Shown: positions 9,173 through 18,780 of the stretch, piece by piece | Position numbering within the stretch: position 1 is the first letter of the stretch | How the letters are laid out: each line of letters begins with the position of its first letter | Origin: Pedobacter kyonggii | GTDB taxonomy: Bacteria > Bacteroidota > Bacteroidia > Sphingobacteriales > Sphingobacteriaceae | Direction of reading: 5' to 3' | Assembly: GCF_004310665.1 (NCBI RefSeq) | Contig: NZ_SIXF01000002.1 | Coordinates: forward strand, 1 to 64,000 | DNA: 64,000 nucleotides | The notes under the pieces: model-generated | Database searches by the model: none | The model's input: only the letters and a program-made list of their open reading frames with translations | What the model was told of the DNA's origin: nothing | Program-made: the position numbers and the translations under genes

Positions 9173-11077
9173 ATGAAAAATAAATATATACTGGCTCTTT
9201 TATTTGTGATGGGATTGACATCATCATGCAAAAAATTCTTAGATACCGAGCCAACAGATTTCTATAGCCCATCTAATTATTACGAAACGGCCAATCAATT
9301 GCAGGTAGCACTTAATGGCATTTACAGCAATATGATGTATGAGCGGATGTACGGGCAGGTTTTGAATTTTAATTTTGTAAGCGCAACAGATGAAATGTTG
9401 CCCAACAGACCTGTAAACGGTGAGGCACGTGGACTTTATTATTCGTACGATGCCGGTCATGCCTATGTGGCTGATGTTTGGCGTTGGCCATATCTGGGAA
9501 TCAACAACGCCAATGTGCTGATCGATAATATCAATAAACCAACGATGGATGAAAAACAGCGTGGTTATATTAAAGGCCAGGCCTTGTTTTTAAGGGCGTA
9601 CAATTATTTTATACTCACCACCAATTTTGGCGAGGTTCCAATTATTCTGCACAGTCCGGGAATTGCCGAAACCAATATTCCAGCATCATCGCAGGCAGCG
9701 GTTTACGCGCAAATTGTAGCTGATTTAAAAGAGGCTGAAACCTTGTTGCAGGGCAGAACTGCTACCGGTTTGGGTTATAATGATCAGGTAACCATTACTG
9801 CTGTACAGGCCATGTTGGCACGTGTTTACCTGTACTGGGCAGGTTATCCAACAAACGATGCTACTAAATATGCCGATGCAGTGGCATATGCCGATAAAGT
9901 AATTAATTCGGGATTACATGGTTTAAATCCAGATTATAAGCAGGTTTTTATCAACTTGTGTCAGGATAAATATGATGTGAAAGAAGATATTTTAGAATGG
10001 GGATCTGCAGGTGCTGCTGCGGGTGTAACCAATAAAACAGGTAACGATATCGGGAACTTTGTAGGTATCCAATCGGCAATACTTAATGTCAACGGAGCTT
10101 TCAATCCCGCTTCTTATGCGGCGGCTGGTTGGGTGCAGACCACTAAAAAATTATTTGATAGTTATGAAGTTGAGCCAAGTAGTACACTGGTGAACAAAGC
10201 ATCGTTAGATACCAGAAGAGACTGGAACTGTGCCGATTTCATCTGGACGATAAACAACGCAACTGTTACAAGGATTAAAACAGATAAGCCAAACCCATGG
10301 CAAATGATGTGCGGGAAATTCCGCCGCGAATACTGCCCTGAAGCCTCAAGGAATCTTGGTACTTATAATATCAATTGGCCTGTAATCCGTTATTCTGATG
10401 TGCTGTTGATGAAAGCAGAGGCCGAAAATCAGGTTAATGGCCCAACAGCTGCAGCTTATGATGCCATTAACCAGGTAAGGAAAAGAGCTTATGGAACCAC
10501 GTATGGCAATATTGTGAAAAATATTACGGTAGTAACTGGTGGTTCTGGTTATAGTGCTGCCAATCCTCCTGTGGTTACCATCAGCGGTGGCGGCGGGGCG
10601 GGTGCTACAGCAGTTGCTGTGGTTTCTACTGCCGGAGTAGTTACCGGAATTAAACTAACCAGCAGAGGGAATTTAACTGCTGCGGGACCTTATTTTACCA
10701 CTGCACCAATGGTAACTATTGCAGCGCCAACTACCGGTGTAACTGCTACAGCTACTGCAACTATTACCAGTGGTAACGAATACCTGTTAACACCGGGCTT
10801 AAACAAAGCTGATTTTCAATTGGCCATAAGAGATGAGCGCATGCGCGAATTATGCTTTGAAGCTTACCGCAAAGCCGATCTTATCCGCTGGGGAAATTTT
10901 GTAGGTGATATGCAGGCTTTTGCCAACTATGCAACCGCTAACGGCGTTTCGGCAACAACTGGAAATGCAATCGGTTATAGCGGAATTACCGGGATTACCC
11001 AGCGACATGTACTGCTCCCAAAACCAACCTACGAGTTAAACTTAAATAAAGCTTTGGTTCAAAACCCAGGATATTAA
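9173..11077 (+). CDS. SusD/RagB-type glycan-binding lipoprotein with an inserted glycine-rich domain
   Basis: 634 residues with a lipoprotein signal (SSCKKFLD at the cleavage site), the helical TPR-like scaffold of SusD (FLRAYNYFIL, WPVIRYSDVLLMKAEA, RDERMRELCFEAYRKADLIRWG) and the usual C-terminal PKPTYELNLNKALVQNPGY. It is the surface lid that binds glycan over the SusC pore. Odd feature: between the helix INQVRKRAYG and the conserved RDERMRELCFE segment there is an extra region of about 85 residues (roughly 447-535). It contains two degenerate repeats of the form GGSGY...PPVVTISGGGG, a beta-rich motif not part of the SusD fold. Most SusD proteins have only a short loop there. The insertion stays in frame and the C-terminal half is intact, so the gene is probably functional. 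Confidence 0.93.
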   Translation: MKNKYILALLFVMGLTSSCKKFLDTEPTDFYSPSNYYETANQLQVALNGIYSNMMYERMYGQVLNFNFVSATDEMLPNRPVNGEARGLYYSYDAGHAYVADVWRWPYLGINNANVLIDNINKPTMDEKQRGYIKGQALFLRAYNYFILTTNFGEVPIILHSPGIAETNIPASSQAAVYAQIVADLKEAETLLQGRTATGLGYNDQVTITAVQAMLARVYLYWAGYPTNDATKYADAVAYADKVINSGLHGLNPDYKQVFINLCQDKYDVKEDILEWGSAGAAAGVTNKTGNDIGNFVGIQSAILNVNGAFNPASYAAAGWVQTTKKLFDSYEVEPSSTLVNKASLDTRRDWNCADFIWTINNATVTRIKTDKPNPWQMMCGKFRREYCPEASRNLGTYNINWPVIRYSDVLLMKAEAENQVNGPTAAAYDAINQVRKRAYGTTYGNIVKNITVVTGGSGYSAANPPVVTISGGGGAGATAVAVVSTAGVVTGIKLTSRGNLTAAGPYFTTAPMVTIAAPTTGVTATATATITSGNEYLLTPGLNKADFQLAIRDERMRELCFEAYRKADLIRWGNFVGDMQAFANYATANGVSATTGNAIGYSGITGITQRHVLLPKPTYELNLNKALVQNPGY

Positions 11078-11088
11078 TTAACCTCAAA

Positions 11089-12024
11089 ATGGAAATAAAG
11101 ATGAAATATCTATTCAATATATGCTTGCTTGCAGGTTTGATTTTTACAGCCTGTAAAAAAGACCTCACAACCGATGCCCCAACTGCAGGCATTAACCTTG
11201 TAAATGCACGTTCTACCATTGGCGATACACTTGTTTTTAAACTGGGCGATACCTGTAGGTTTGCGTTTGATGGTTATGCTGATAACATTGCATTCTGGGC
11301 AGGTACCGTTGGCAATAAATACGAATACCGCGATAGGGCAATGGCATTGGGCACGCCTACCTTATCTTTTACCAGTACTGCCCAGTTTGGTACGCAAACC
11401 AATACCTTACAGGTTTTAGCTACCAATAAACTGCCCTCGAGAGATTCGACAACTGTTGTAAATGCAGCCTGGACAAACATTACCGCCCGTACCCCTTTGG
11501 CTACAAGTGCTACGGCTGTAAACACAGGTAATGTTAATCTGTCTGATCTGGTAAGTGGAGCAAACGATTCGCTTTTTATTGCTTTTCAGTATTCGGGAGT
11601 AACAGGCTCAACACAAAGAACCTGGACCATTACCAACTATACGGTAAACAATGTATTGAGCGATTATACCTATAATTTGGCCTCTCTGGTTAATGATAAT
11701 GCATATTGGACCAGCTATGGAAACGTTTGGACACCTGCCAGTGCAAGATGGGTGCCTACAACAACAGCCCTTACCATTGTGGGAGGCACAGCCACCGCTC
11801 CCACAAATACCAGTTGGATTGTGAGCAAAGCATTATATGTAGGGCGTGTTTCACCTGATATTTCTACTGCTACGGTAAAAAATATTACGGCATCGGCAAC
11901 TAAAGCCTATACTTATAAATACCTGGCTGCAGGCAAATACAAGGCTACTTTTGTTTCTTACAATGTTAATCCTAATGAAAATAAAACAGCCGTCAAAGAA
12001 TTTAATATTAAAGTAATCCAGTAA
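11089..12024 (+). CDS. DUF5017-type surface lipoprotein, probable glycan-binding accessory
   Basis: 311 residues with a lipoprotein signal (LIFTACKKD; Cys near residue 23). The segment FAFDGYADNIAFWAGTVGNKYEYRDR has the pattern F.G..D.I.F..G..G..Y.YR.R seen at the start of DUF5017 domains, which occur in lipoproteins following SusD in Bacteroidota. Such SusE/SusF-position proteins bind glycan at the cell surface. It lies 11 bp after SusD and 17 bp before the lyase, so it is in the operon. A second ATG four codons in (11101) is an equally good start. The domain assignment is from motif recognition; the role is inferred from position. Confidence 0.75.
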   Translation: MEIKMKYLFNICLLAGLIFTACKKDLTTDAPTAGINLVNARSTIGDTLVFKLGDTCRFAFDGYADNIAFWAGTVGNKYEYRDRAMALGTPTLSFTSTAQFGTQTNTLQVLATNKLPSRDSTTVVNAAWTNITARTPLATSATAVNTGNVNLSDLVSGANDSLFIAFQYSGVTGSTQRTWTITNYTVNNVLSDYTYNLASLVNDNAYWTSYGNVWTPASARWVPTTTALTIVGGTATAPTNTSWIVSKALYVGRVSPDISTATVKNITASATKAYTYKYLAAGKYKATFVSYNVNPNENKTAVKEFNIKVIQ

Positions 12025-12041
12025 GCAAAGCCGAGATAAAA

Positions 12042-14135
12042 ATGATTGTTAGCATAAACTATAGAAGATTAAAAATACCATTAGCAACATGTTTCTTGTG
12101 TTTTACTACATTTTTTGCGGTGGCGCAGGAAGAGCCTTATGCTGTAATTATGAGCCGCATCAATCTGGACTTGCAGCTTGGCGTAAACGATGGTGTGTTG
12201 CTAAAGCGGATAAACAAGAATATGACATCGTTAAATGCAGATGGAAGTTGGGCAGATATCAATTATGCCGATGTGCAGTACGAGCCTTTAAAAAGGGTTA
12301 AGGATATGGCAACAGCTTATATCCGTCCATCAAATAAGCTTTATAATAACACGGAGCTCCATAGTGCCATTGTCAAGTCTCTACAGAACTGGTTGGATAA
12401 AAACCCGAAGAACAAAAACTGGTGGTACAATGATATTTTTTATCCACAGGCTATTGGGGAGACACTAATATTGATGCGCAATGCCAAAACCGGGCTTCCT
12501 GCAACGCTAGAAAATGCGTTGGTTAAAAGGATGATCAGAAGATTGAGGGCCGGAGATGGTGCCAACACCTCTGATGAAGCATTACATTATTTATATCGGG
12601 CCTGTTTAACCAAAAATAAGGCAACCTTAGATTCTGCTGCGAAGTACCTGTTCGAACCTATTGCCATAACCGATGGAAAAGAAGGCGTTCAGGTGGATGG
12701 CAGTTATTACCAGCACGGAAAACAACAGGCCATTGCAAGTTATGGAAGGGTATTTGCCGGGAATTCGGTTAATGCGGCATTCTATTTAAGAGCAACTGAA
12801 TATGCTTTGCCGAAAGATCAATTGGCTATTTTGGTCAATTACCTTAAAAATACCTTTTTAAAAACGGTAAGGGGGGCATTCTATGATTTTAATGTGCGTG
12901 GCCGCGGGATCAGCCGTAAAGATTCTTTAAGCAGCGGCATGGGCGGTATGGTAAATAAAATTAAACTTTTCGATCCTGAAAATGCCGCATATTGGGATGC
13001 TTCCGTTAAACGGACCTCAGGAGTGGAATTACCCAGCTATAAAATTATACCTACCCATAACCAGTTTTGGAAAAGCGGGTATACACTGCACCTCCGCCCC
13101 GCTTATACCTTTACTGTGCAAACCGCATCGACGAGAACTTTACGGACAGAACGCGGCAACAACGAAAACATATTGGGGAAATTTCTCCCCGATGGGGCAA
13201 CCAATATTCAGCGTAGCGGATCAGAATATGCCAACCTGATGCCCGTTTGGGAATGGGATAAAATTCCGGGAACCACCAGCAGAGATTATCCTGATGATAA
13301 AGGCACAACAGTATTAAAGGAATGGGGAATTCCGGGTACAACCAAATTTGTTGGGGGAGTTAGTGATGGCATTTATGGCGTTTCGTGTTACGATTTAAAT
13401 TACGACAGCGTTCAGGCCAAAAAGGCCTGGTTCTTTTTTGATCAGGAAGTGGTGTGCCTGGGTGCTGGAATTAAGAGTGGTACAAAAGAAAATATTACCA
13501 CAACAATCAATCAGGCCTGGTTAAGGGGCTATTTGGCTTCTTCAAATGGAGCACATGCCAATGCTAAAAGCGGGCACTGGGCAGTTCATGATAGTATTGG
13601 GTATATTTTTCCCCGGGGTGGGAATTTAGAAATCAGCAGCAAATCACAAACCGGAAATTGGTACCGCATCAATCATTTTCAAAGCAAAAACGAATTATCG
13701 CATAAGGTATTTAAAATCTGGTTAAATCATGGTAAAAATCCTCAGAATGCCAGCTATCAGTATGTTGTTGTGCCGGGAATTGACGCTGCGGGTTTAAAAA
13801 AATACAACCAGTCGATGATACAGGTATTAAGAAATACGGATGAACTGCAGGCTGTAAAACATACCGGACTGGACATGTTGCAGGCCGTTTTTTATAAAGC
13901 GGGAACACTGGCTGCCAATGGCCTTTCGCTTCAGGTAGATCAGCCGTGTACGGTTTACATTAAAGATTTAAATGGTAAAAGCCCTACGCTATATATCGCA
14001 GATCCCGCACAGGAAAATGCAACAATAACAGTGTTGTTAAAGCTGCCAGGATTATCGAAACCCAAAAGTATAGATTGTAATCTGCCAGCCGGTGCCTTTG
14101 CAGGTGCCACGGCGAATTTTAAAATTAAAGAATAA
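12042..14135 (+). CDS. Polysaccharide lyase family 8 (hyaluronate/chondroitin AC lyase type)
   Basis: 697 residues with a signal peptide ending near AVAQ. It cleaves uronic-acid-containing glycans by beta-elimination, leaving unsaturated uronic acid at the non-reducing end. The PL8 active-site landmarks are visible: Asn in GANTSDEALHY, His225 and Tyr234 in YYQHGKQQAIASYG, Arg288 and Arg292 in RGRGISR, and Glu370 in RTERGNN. These positions equal, or fall within one residue of, those I recall for the 700-residue Pedobacter heparinus chondroitinase AC, and length and the N-terminal segment KNWWYNDIFYPQAIGE also match. An alpha/alpha toroid is followed by beta-sandwich domains. It lies between the surface lipoprotein and the GH88 gene, which would act on its products. 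Whether hyaluronan or chondroitin is preferred cannot be read from sequence. Confidence 0.93.
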   Translation: MIVSINYRRLKIPLATCFLCFTTFFAVAQEEPYAVIMSRINLDLQLGVNDGVLLKRINKNMTSLNADGSWADINYADVQYEPLKRVKDMATAYIRPSNKLYNNTELHSAIVKSLQNWLDKNPKNKNWWYNDIFYPQAIGETLILMRNAKTGLPATLENALVKRMIRRLRAGDGANTSDEALHYLYRACLTKNKATLDSAAKYLFEPIAITDGKEGVQVDGSYYQHGKQQAIASYGRVFAGNSVNAAFYLRATEYALPKDQLAILVNYLKNTFLKTVRGAFYDFNVRGRGISRKDSLSSGMGGMVNKIKLFDPENAAYWDASVKRTSGVELPSYKIIPTHNQFWKSGYTLHLRPAYTFTVQTASTRTLRTERGNNENILGKFLPDGATNIQRSGSEYANLMPVWEWDKIPGTTSRDYPDDKGTTVLKEWGIPGTTKFVGGVSDGIYGVSCYDLNYDSVQAKKAWFFFDQEVVCLGAGIKSGTKENITTTINQAWLRGYLASSNGAHANAKSGHWAVHDSIGYIFPRGGNLEISSKSQTGNWYRINHFQSKNELSHKVFKIWLNHGKNPQNASYQYVVVPGIDAAGLKKYNQSMIQVLRNTDELQAVKHTGLDMLQAVFYKAGTLAANGLSLQVDQPCTVYIKDLNGKSPTLYIADPAQENATITVLLKLPGLSKPKSIDCNLPAGAFAGATANFKIKE

Positions 14136-14155
14136 TACACACAGACTATTAAATT

Positions 14156-15340
14156 ATGAAAAAAATCAATTTCGCTGCCGCATTGCTAATGCTTGGCAGT
14201 TCAGTTTCATTTGCGCAGACCGAGAAAAAGCCGATGGCCCAATTAATTAACGATGAATTTAAATTCGCCGTCGATCAATATAAAGTGCTGGGTAAAAATA
14301 TCCCTGAAGGGAAAACACCCCAGACTTTCGAAAAAGGAAAACCCGTAAATTACGATATCAAATGGTGGTGCAGTGGTTTTTATTCGGGTAGTTTGTGGTA
14401 TATATACGAACAGACCAAAAATGCAGAGATCAAACAAGAGGCTGAGAAAGCCTTAAAGGTAATAGAACCAAACCAGACCTATACCGGAAACCACGATTTG
14501 GGCTTTATGATGTATTGCAGCTTTGGTAATGCTTACCGTTTAACCGGCAAGCCAGAATATAAGGCCGTAATTCAGCGTTCAGCAGAATCTTTGGCTACGC
14601 GTTACCGCCCTATTGTAAAATCTATCCAATCGTGGAATAAAAGCAAATTATGGGAATGCCCCGTAATTATTGATAATATGATGAACCTGGAAATGATGAA
14701 CTGGGTGAGTGATAATGGAGGTGATAAAAAGTATAAAGAAATCTCGGTTATACATGCTAATACTGCTTTAAAAAACCATTTCCGCCCAGATTTCAGTTCT
14801 TTCCACGTGGTCGATTATAATCCTGAAACCGGAGCAATAATCAGGAAGGCGACCTGGCAAGGCGCCGCAAACTGTTCGGCATGGTCGCGTGGGCAGGGCT
14901 GGGCTTTGTATGGCTATACTATGATGTACCGTTTCACCAAAGATCCGGTTTATTTAAAACAGGCAAAAGGTATTGCACACTTTATATTGAACCATCCAAA
15001 TTTACCTGCAGATAAAATTCCTTTCTGGGATTTCGACGCACAGGGGATTCCCTTTGCCAAACGCGATGCTTCTGCAGGTGCACTGATGGCTTCGGCATTG
15101 TTAGAGCTTGGTCAATATACGTCTGGAAGCGAAAAAACAGCATTCAAATCTGCTGCCGAAACCATGATCTATTCGCTTTCGAGCAGTGCTTACCATGCTA
15201 AATTAGGCGAAAACGGTGGCTTTTTGTTGATGCACAGCACAGGCGCTTACCCATTAAACAGCGAAATAGATGTACCTTTAATTTATGCCGATTATTATTA
15301 TTTGGAAGCATTGGCCAGGTATAAAAAATGGTATTTGTAG
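14156..15340 (+). CDS. Unsaturated glucuronyl hydrolase, glycoside hydrolase family 88
   Basis: 394 residues with a signal peptide (SSVSFAQT). GH88 enzymes hydrate the double bond of the 4,5-unsaturated uronic acid left by lyases, which releases the sugar as 4-deoxy-5-ketouronate. Two catalytic aspartates are recognisable: Asp114 in NHDLGFMMYCSFG and Asp173 in IIDNMMNLEMM. SRGQGWALYGYTMMYR and FWDFDAQGIPFAKRDASAGA are further family motifs, and the (alpha/alpha)6-barrel length is normal. It is 20 bp downstream of the lyase whose disaccharides it would split. Its product feeds KduI and KduD encoded downstream. The signal peptide suggests a periplasmic enzyme. Confidence 0.93.
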   Translation: MKKINFAAALLMLGSSVSFAQTEKKPMAQLINDEFKFAVDQYKVLGKNIPEGKTPQTFEKGKPVNYDIKWWCSGFYSGSLWYIYEQTKNAEIKQEAEKALKVIEPNQTYTGNHDLGFMMYCSFGNAYRLTGKPEYKAVIQRSAESLATRYRPIVKSIQSWNKSKLWECPVIIDNMMNLEMMNWVSDNGGDKKYKEISVIHANTALKNHFRPDFSSFHVVDYNPETGAIIRKATWQGAANCSAWSRGQGWALYGYTMMYRFTKDPVYLKQAKGIAHFILNHPNLPADKIPFWDFDAQGIPFAKRDASAGALMASALLELGQYTSGSEKTAFKSAAETMIYSLSSSAYHAKLGENGGFLLMHSTGAYPLNSEIDVPLIYADYYYLEALARYKKWYL

Positions 15341-15779
15341 AAATTTATTAAACATGTTTTTTGGCAAAAGTAGTCTCAGACGCTTATTTAGTTCTTTGTT
15401 TTTATGGAAATGAACGCTCAGTGACGCTTCTGGAACAGCAGTCCCGTTATCCGCTTTATCCCGATAGAAACCTGTGAAACAAGCAAGCACACCAAAAGGT
15501 AATATAAACCGGTGCTTAAATCGGGATGCACGCTACTACCGGGTTTATGAACAGTGGTTTGTGCAAAGGCTGCCAAAAATTAATGTTTGTTGGTTAAGCA
15601 ATTCACCGATAATAGTAATGCCTGCCGTGCCACCTAGACCCGATTGGAGTGGACACGAGCCCGATTTTTCATCGGGAGAAGTAAAACGGAAAGCGGGAAG
15701 AAATCTGAATAGTAGCACAGAAACCCGCTCTCCAAATAATTAAAAATAACCAGAGTGAGCCACCACAATCACATATATA
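15341..15779. other. Intergenic DNA with repeat-like sequence, no convincing gene
   Basis: The 440-bp gap splits the operon between GH88 and DUF2264. It contains sequence of a kind that recurs between Bacteroidota genes, including CCCGATTTTTCATCGGG at about 15660-15676, a short self-complementary stretch (CCCGAT/ATCGGG). An 89-codon frame (15474-15743) is Pro/Arg-rich with no recognisable domain, and I reject it as a gene. A promoter for the downstream genes may lie near its right end; none is clear. Confidence 0.4.
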
Positions 15780-17009
15780 ATGATAATGAAATATAAATTT
15801 ATTTTTTCTGCCCTGCTGATTTTTTCGCAGTTGGCGAACGCACAAAAGAAGCCTACAACAGGTGCCGAAGACCGTGCTTTTTGGGTTAAAACCTTAAACC
15901 GCATTGCCTATCCGGTGATCCATAACCTGGCCAATGAAACCCTAAAAAAGAACATGCCATTGGAAAAAGCCCCTGGATATGGCTTAAATGCGGCTAAAGT
16001 TACCTATCTGGAAGCTTTAGGTCGTACCATTGCAGGTGTTGCACCATGGTTGGCTTTGCCCGATGACAACTCTGCAGAAGGTAAACTTAGAAAAACCATG
16101 CGTACCGAGCTTTTAAAAGCTTTGGCCAATTCGGTAAATCCTGCAAGTCCTGATTACATCAGTTACCGCTCCGAAAGTCAGCCTATTGTTGATGCTGCTT
16201 ATGTTGCACATGCTTTTTTGCGTGCGCCAAAAGCACTCTGGGAGCCACTTGATGAAGTCACCAAAAAAAGATTTATAGAAGAATTTAAATCGCTGCGTAC
16301 AAGAAGTGGCGCCTATAATAACTGGTTATTGTTTTCGGGCTTAACTGAAGGATTTTTATTGAGCATTGGTGAACAGTACGATCCTGCCCGTGTTCAATTC
16401 TCGATCAATAAAATGAAGGAATGGTACGTAGGCGATAGCTGGTACAGTGATGGTGAAAAATTTAGCATGGATTATTACAATTCATATGTGATCCACCCTA
16501 TGCTGGTTGATCTTTTAAAGGCATTGGTCGATAAGAAAAGAGCATCTCAGGCCGATTATGATATAGCCTTAAAAAGAATGGTACGTTATTCTGAATATTT
16601 AGAACGGATCATTTCACCAGAAGGCACTTATCCTGCCTATGGCCGTTCAATCACTTACCGTACGGCAGCCTTTCAGGCCCTGGCACAAACAGCCTTAATG
16701 GAGAAACTGCCCGAATATGTAAAACCATCACAAGTTCGTGGCGGCTTAACCGCTGTAATGCATAAACTATACGATGGAAACCAGAATTTTGATGATAAGG
16801 GATGGTTGGTACTGGGTTTTAATGGTCATCAACCAGAAGTGGCTGATACCTATACTTCTACCGGAAGTTTATACATGGCTACCTTAGGCTTTTTAACCTT
16901 AGGTTTACCTGCCGACAATAAATTTTGGACAGACGGACCAGCACCATGGACCAGTTTAAAAGCCTGGAGCGGAGAAACCATAAAAAAGGATTATAAAGTT
17001 GAGTATTAA
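15780..17009 (+). CDS. DUF2264 family protein, probable uronic-acid-acting glycosidase
   Basis: 409 residues beginning with a signal peptide (FSQLANAQ). The body (FWVKTLNRIAYPVIHNLANE, YLEALGRTIAGVAPWLALP, YDPARVQFSINKMKEWYVGDSWYSDGE, YPAYGRSITYRTAAFQALA) is the conserved alpha/alpha-barrel of the DUF2264 family, common in Bacteroidota glycan loci. As I recall, members of this fold have been assigned beta-glucuronidase activity (family GH154); I treat this as prior knowledge, not shown here. It follows the lyase and GH88 in the same direction and precedes KduI, consistent with processing saturated glucuronyl ends that GH88 cannot use. An ATG two codons later (15786) is an alternative start. 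Confidence 0.8.
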   Translation: MIMKYKFIFSALLIFSQLANAQKKPTTGAEDRAFWVKTLNRIAYPVIHNLANETLKKNMPLEKAPGYGLNAAKVTYLEALGRTIAGVAPWLALPDDNSAEGKLRKTMRTELLKALANSVNPASPDYISYRSESQPIVDAAYVAHAFLRAPKALWEPLDEVTKKRFIEEFKSLRTRSGAYNNWLLFSGLTEGFLLSIGEQYDPARVQFSINKMKEWYVGDSWYSDGEKFSMDYYNSYVIHPMLVDLLKALVDKKRASQADYDIALKRMVRYSEYLERIISPEGTYPAYGRSITYRTAAFQALAQTALMEKLPEYVKPSQVRGGLTAVMHKLYDGNQNFDDKGWLVLGFNGHQPEVADTYTSTGSLYMATLGFLTLGLPADNKFWTDGPAPWTSLKAWSGETIKKDYKVEY

Positions 17010-17095
17010 TACAAATAATAAGTATCGTATAAATATATTTGCGGATAGGATCTGGTATCAGTTCAGATCTTATCGCAAAACTCAATTTTTAACCA

Positions 17096-17935
17096 ATGAA
17101 CAAATTCGAAAGCCGTTACGCGCAAAGCCCTAAAGAAGTTAAACAAATGGATACCGCAGCTTTGCGGGATAATTTCTTGATTGAAAACGTATTTGAGGCA
17201 AACCAGGTAAACCTAACCTTATCTCATTTTGACAGATATATTGTTGGCGGCGCAATGCCTGTTGATCAGAAAATAGCACTTCCAAACCCTGATGATTTAA
17301 AAGCAACTTATTTTTTAGAACGTAGGGAACTGGGTATTATCAATGTTGGTGGAAAGGCAATAGTTACTGCCGATGGCGAAAAATACGAATTGGATTATAA
17401 AGAAGCTTTATATATTGGTAAAGGTACAAAAGAAGTGTTTTTTGAATCCGCTACCCCTGGCGAAGCCGCAAAATTATACATCAATTCTGCTCCTGCACAT
17501 CACACTTATCCTAACAAAAAGGTAAGCAAAGCGGAAGCAGAAATCGTAGAATTGGGTACGCCTGAAACCGCGAACCATAGAATAATAAATAAGTTGTTGG
17601 TAAACAGTGTTTTGCCTACCTGCCAATTGCAGATGGGCATGACCGAGTTAAAATCGGGCAGTGTTTGGAATACCATGCCGGCACATACACATGATAGAAG
17701 GATGGAAGCTTATTTCTATTTCGAAGTTCCGAAAGGGCAGAGTGTTTGTCATTTTATGGGTCAGCCACAGGAAACCCGTCACATCTGGATGCAAAGTGAT
17801 CAGGCAGTTATTTCGCCAAACTGGTCTATCCACTCAGGTGCAGGTACAAGCAACTATACCTTCATTTGGGGTATGGCTGGCGAAAACTTAGATTATGGCG
17901 ATATGGATCATTGTGCCATTACCGAACTGAAATAA
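17096..17935 (+). CDS. kduI: 5-dehydro-4-deoxy-D-glucuronate isomerase
   Basis: 279 residues, the normal KduI length. It converts 4-deoxy-L-threo-5-hexosulose uronate, the product of unsaturated uronate hydrolysis, to 3-deoxy-D-glycero-2,5-hexodiulosonate in the cytoplasm. The cupin metal site is visible as His197, His199 and Glu204 in the segment HTHDRRMEAYFYFE, with the fourth ligand His246 in the later SIHSG. The N-terminal YAQSPKEVKQMDT and the segment RYIVGGAMP are also typical. No signal peptide is seen, so it is cytoplasmic. It is followed 61 bp later by KduD, the next enzyme of the pathway, in the same direction. Confidence 0.96.
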   Translation: MNKFESRYAQSPKEVKQMDTAALRDNFLIENVFEANQVNLTLSHFDRYIVGGAMPVDQKIALPNPDDLKATYFLERRELGIINVGGKAIVTADGEKYELDYKEALYIGKGTKEVFFESATPGEAAKLYINSAPAHHTYPNKKVSKAEAEIVELGTPETANHRIINKLLVNSVLPTCQLQMGMTELKSGSVWNTMPAHTHDRRMEAYFYFEVPKGQSVCHFMGQPQETRHIWMQSDQAVISPNWSIHSGAGTSNYTFIWGMAGENLDYGDMDHCAITELK

Positions 17936-17996
17936 ATTCTTATCGTCATCGGTAGCGAAATGGCGGGATCTTTTAAATGTATCATAGAATAAAAAC

Positions 17997-18761
17997 ATGT
18001 CAAACATATTCAATTTAGCAGGTAAAACTGCATTAGTTACCGGTTGCAAAAGAGGAATTGGAAAAGCGATGGCTTTAGCTTTGGCCGAAGCCGGTGCCGA
18101 TGTTATCGGTGTTTCTGCAAGTCTTGAACTGCAGGGTAGCGCTATAGAAAAAGAAATTTTAGCATTGGGTAGAAAGTTTTATGCTTACCAGTGCGATTTT
18201 GGTAAACGCGAAAGTACCTTGGCTTTTGCAGCTCAGGTAAAGGTTGATCACCCAGTTATCGACATTTTGGTAAATAATGCCGGAACGATTTTACGTCAGC
18301 CAATTGCTGAGCATTCGGATGAATATTGGGATGAGGTGATTGCGGTAAACCAAACTGCACCATTTATTTTAACCCGCGAAATCGGAAGGGAAATGATTGC
18401 AAGAGGAAGCGGAAAAGTAATCTTCACTGCATCCTTACTGTCATTCCAAGGTGGAATTACTGTTCCCGGTTATGCAGCGAGTAAAGGGGCAATTGCATCT
18501 TTAACCAAAGCGTTTGCAAACGAATGGGCATCAAAAGGAGTAAACGTAAATGCCATTGCACCTGGTTATATCGCAACCGATAATACTTCAGCTTTACGTG
18601 AAGATCAGGATAGAAGCACTTCTATATTATCTCGTATCCCTGCGGGAAGATGGGGGACACCAGAAGATTTTAAAGGACCTACATTATTTTTAGCATCACC
18701 TGCCAGCGATTATGTTCACGGAACAATTTTGACCGTTGATGGTGGTTGGATGGGACGATAG
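17997..18761 (+). CDS. kduD: 2-dehydro-3-deoxy-D-gluconate 5-dehydrogenase (SDR family)
   Basis: 254 residues, a classical short-chain dehydrogenase. The nucleotide-binding motif TGCKRGIGKA is near residue 15, NNAG near 95, and the catalytic Ser (TASLLS) and Tyr-Lys (YAASK, near 159) are intact; the C-terminus GTILTVDGGWMGR is typical of KduD. It reduces 2,5-diketo-3-deoxygluconate to 2-keto-3-deoxygluconate with NAD(P)H. Together with the preceding KduI it completes conversion of unsaturated uronate to KDG; KDG kinase and aldolase are not in the window. It is the last gene of the operon, ending at an inverted repeat opposite a convergent gene. Confidence 0.94.
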   Translation: MSNIFNLAGKTALVTGCKRGIGKAMALALAEAGADVIGVSASLELQGSAIEKEILALGRKFYAYQCDFGKRESTLAFAAQVKVDHPVIDILVNNAGTILRQPIAEHSDEYWDEVIAVNQTAPFILTREIGREMIARGSGKVIFTASLLSFQGGITVPGYAASKGAIASLTKAFANEWASKGVNVNAIAPGYIATDNTSALREDQDRSTSILSRIPAGRWGTPEDFKGPTLFLASPASDYVHGTILTVDGGWMGR

Positions 18762-18780
18762 AGGAGTCCGGAGTCATTAG

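Noticed and set aside
15474-15743. 89-codon plus-strand frame between GH88 and DUF2264
   Set aside because: Pro/Arg/Ser-rich translation of repeat-like intergenic DNA; no homology pattern recognised.
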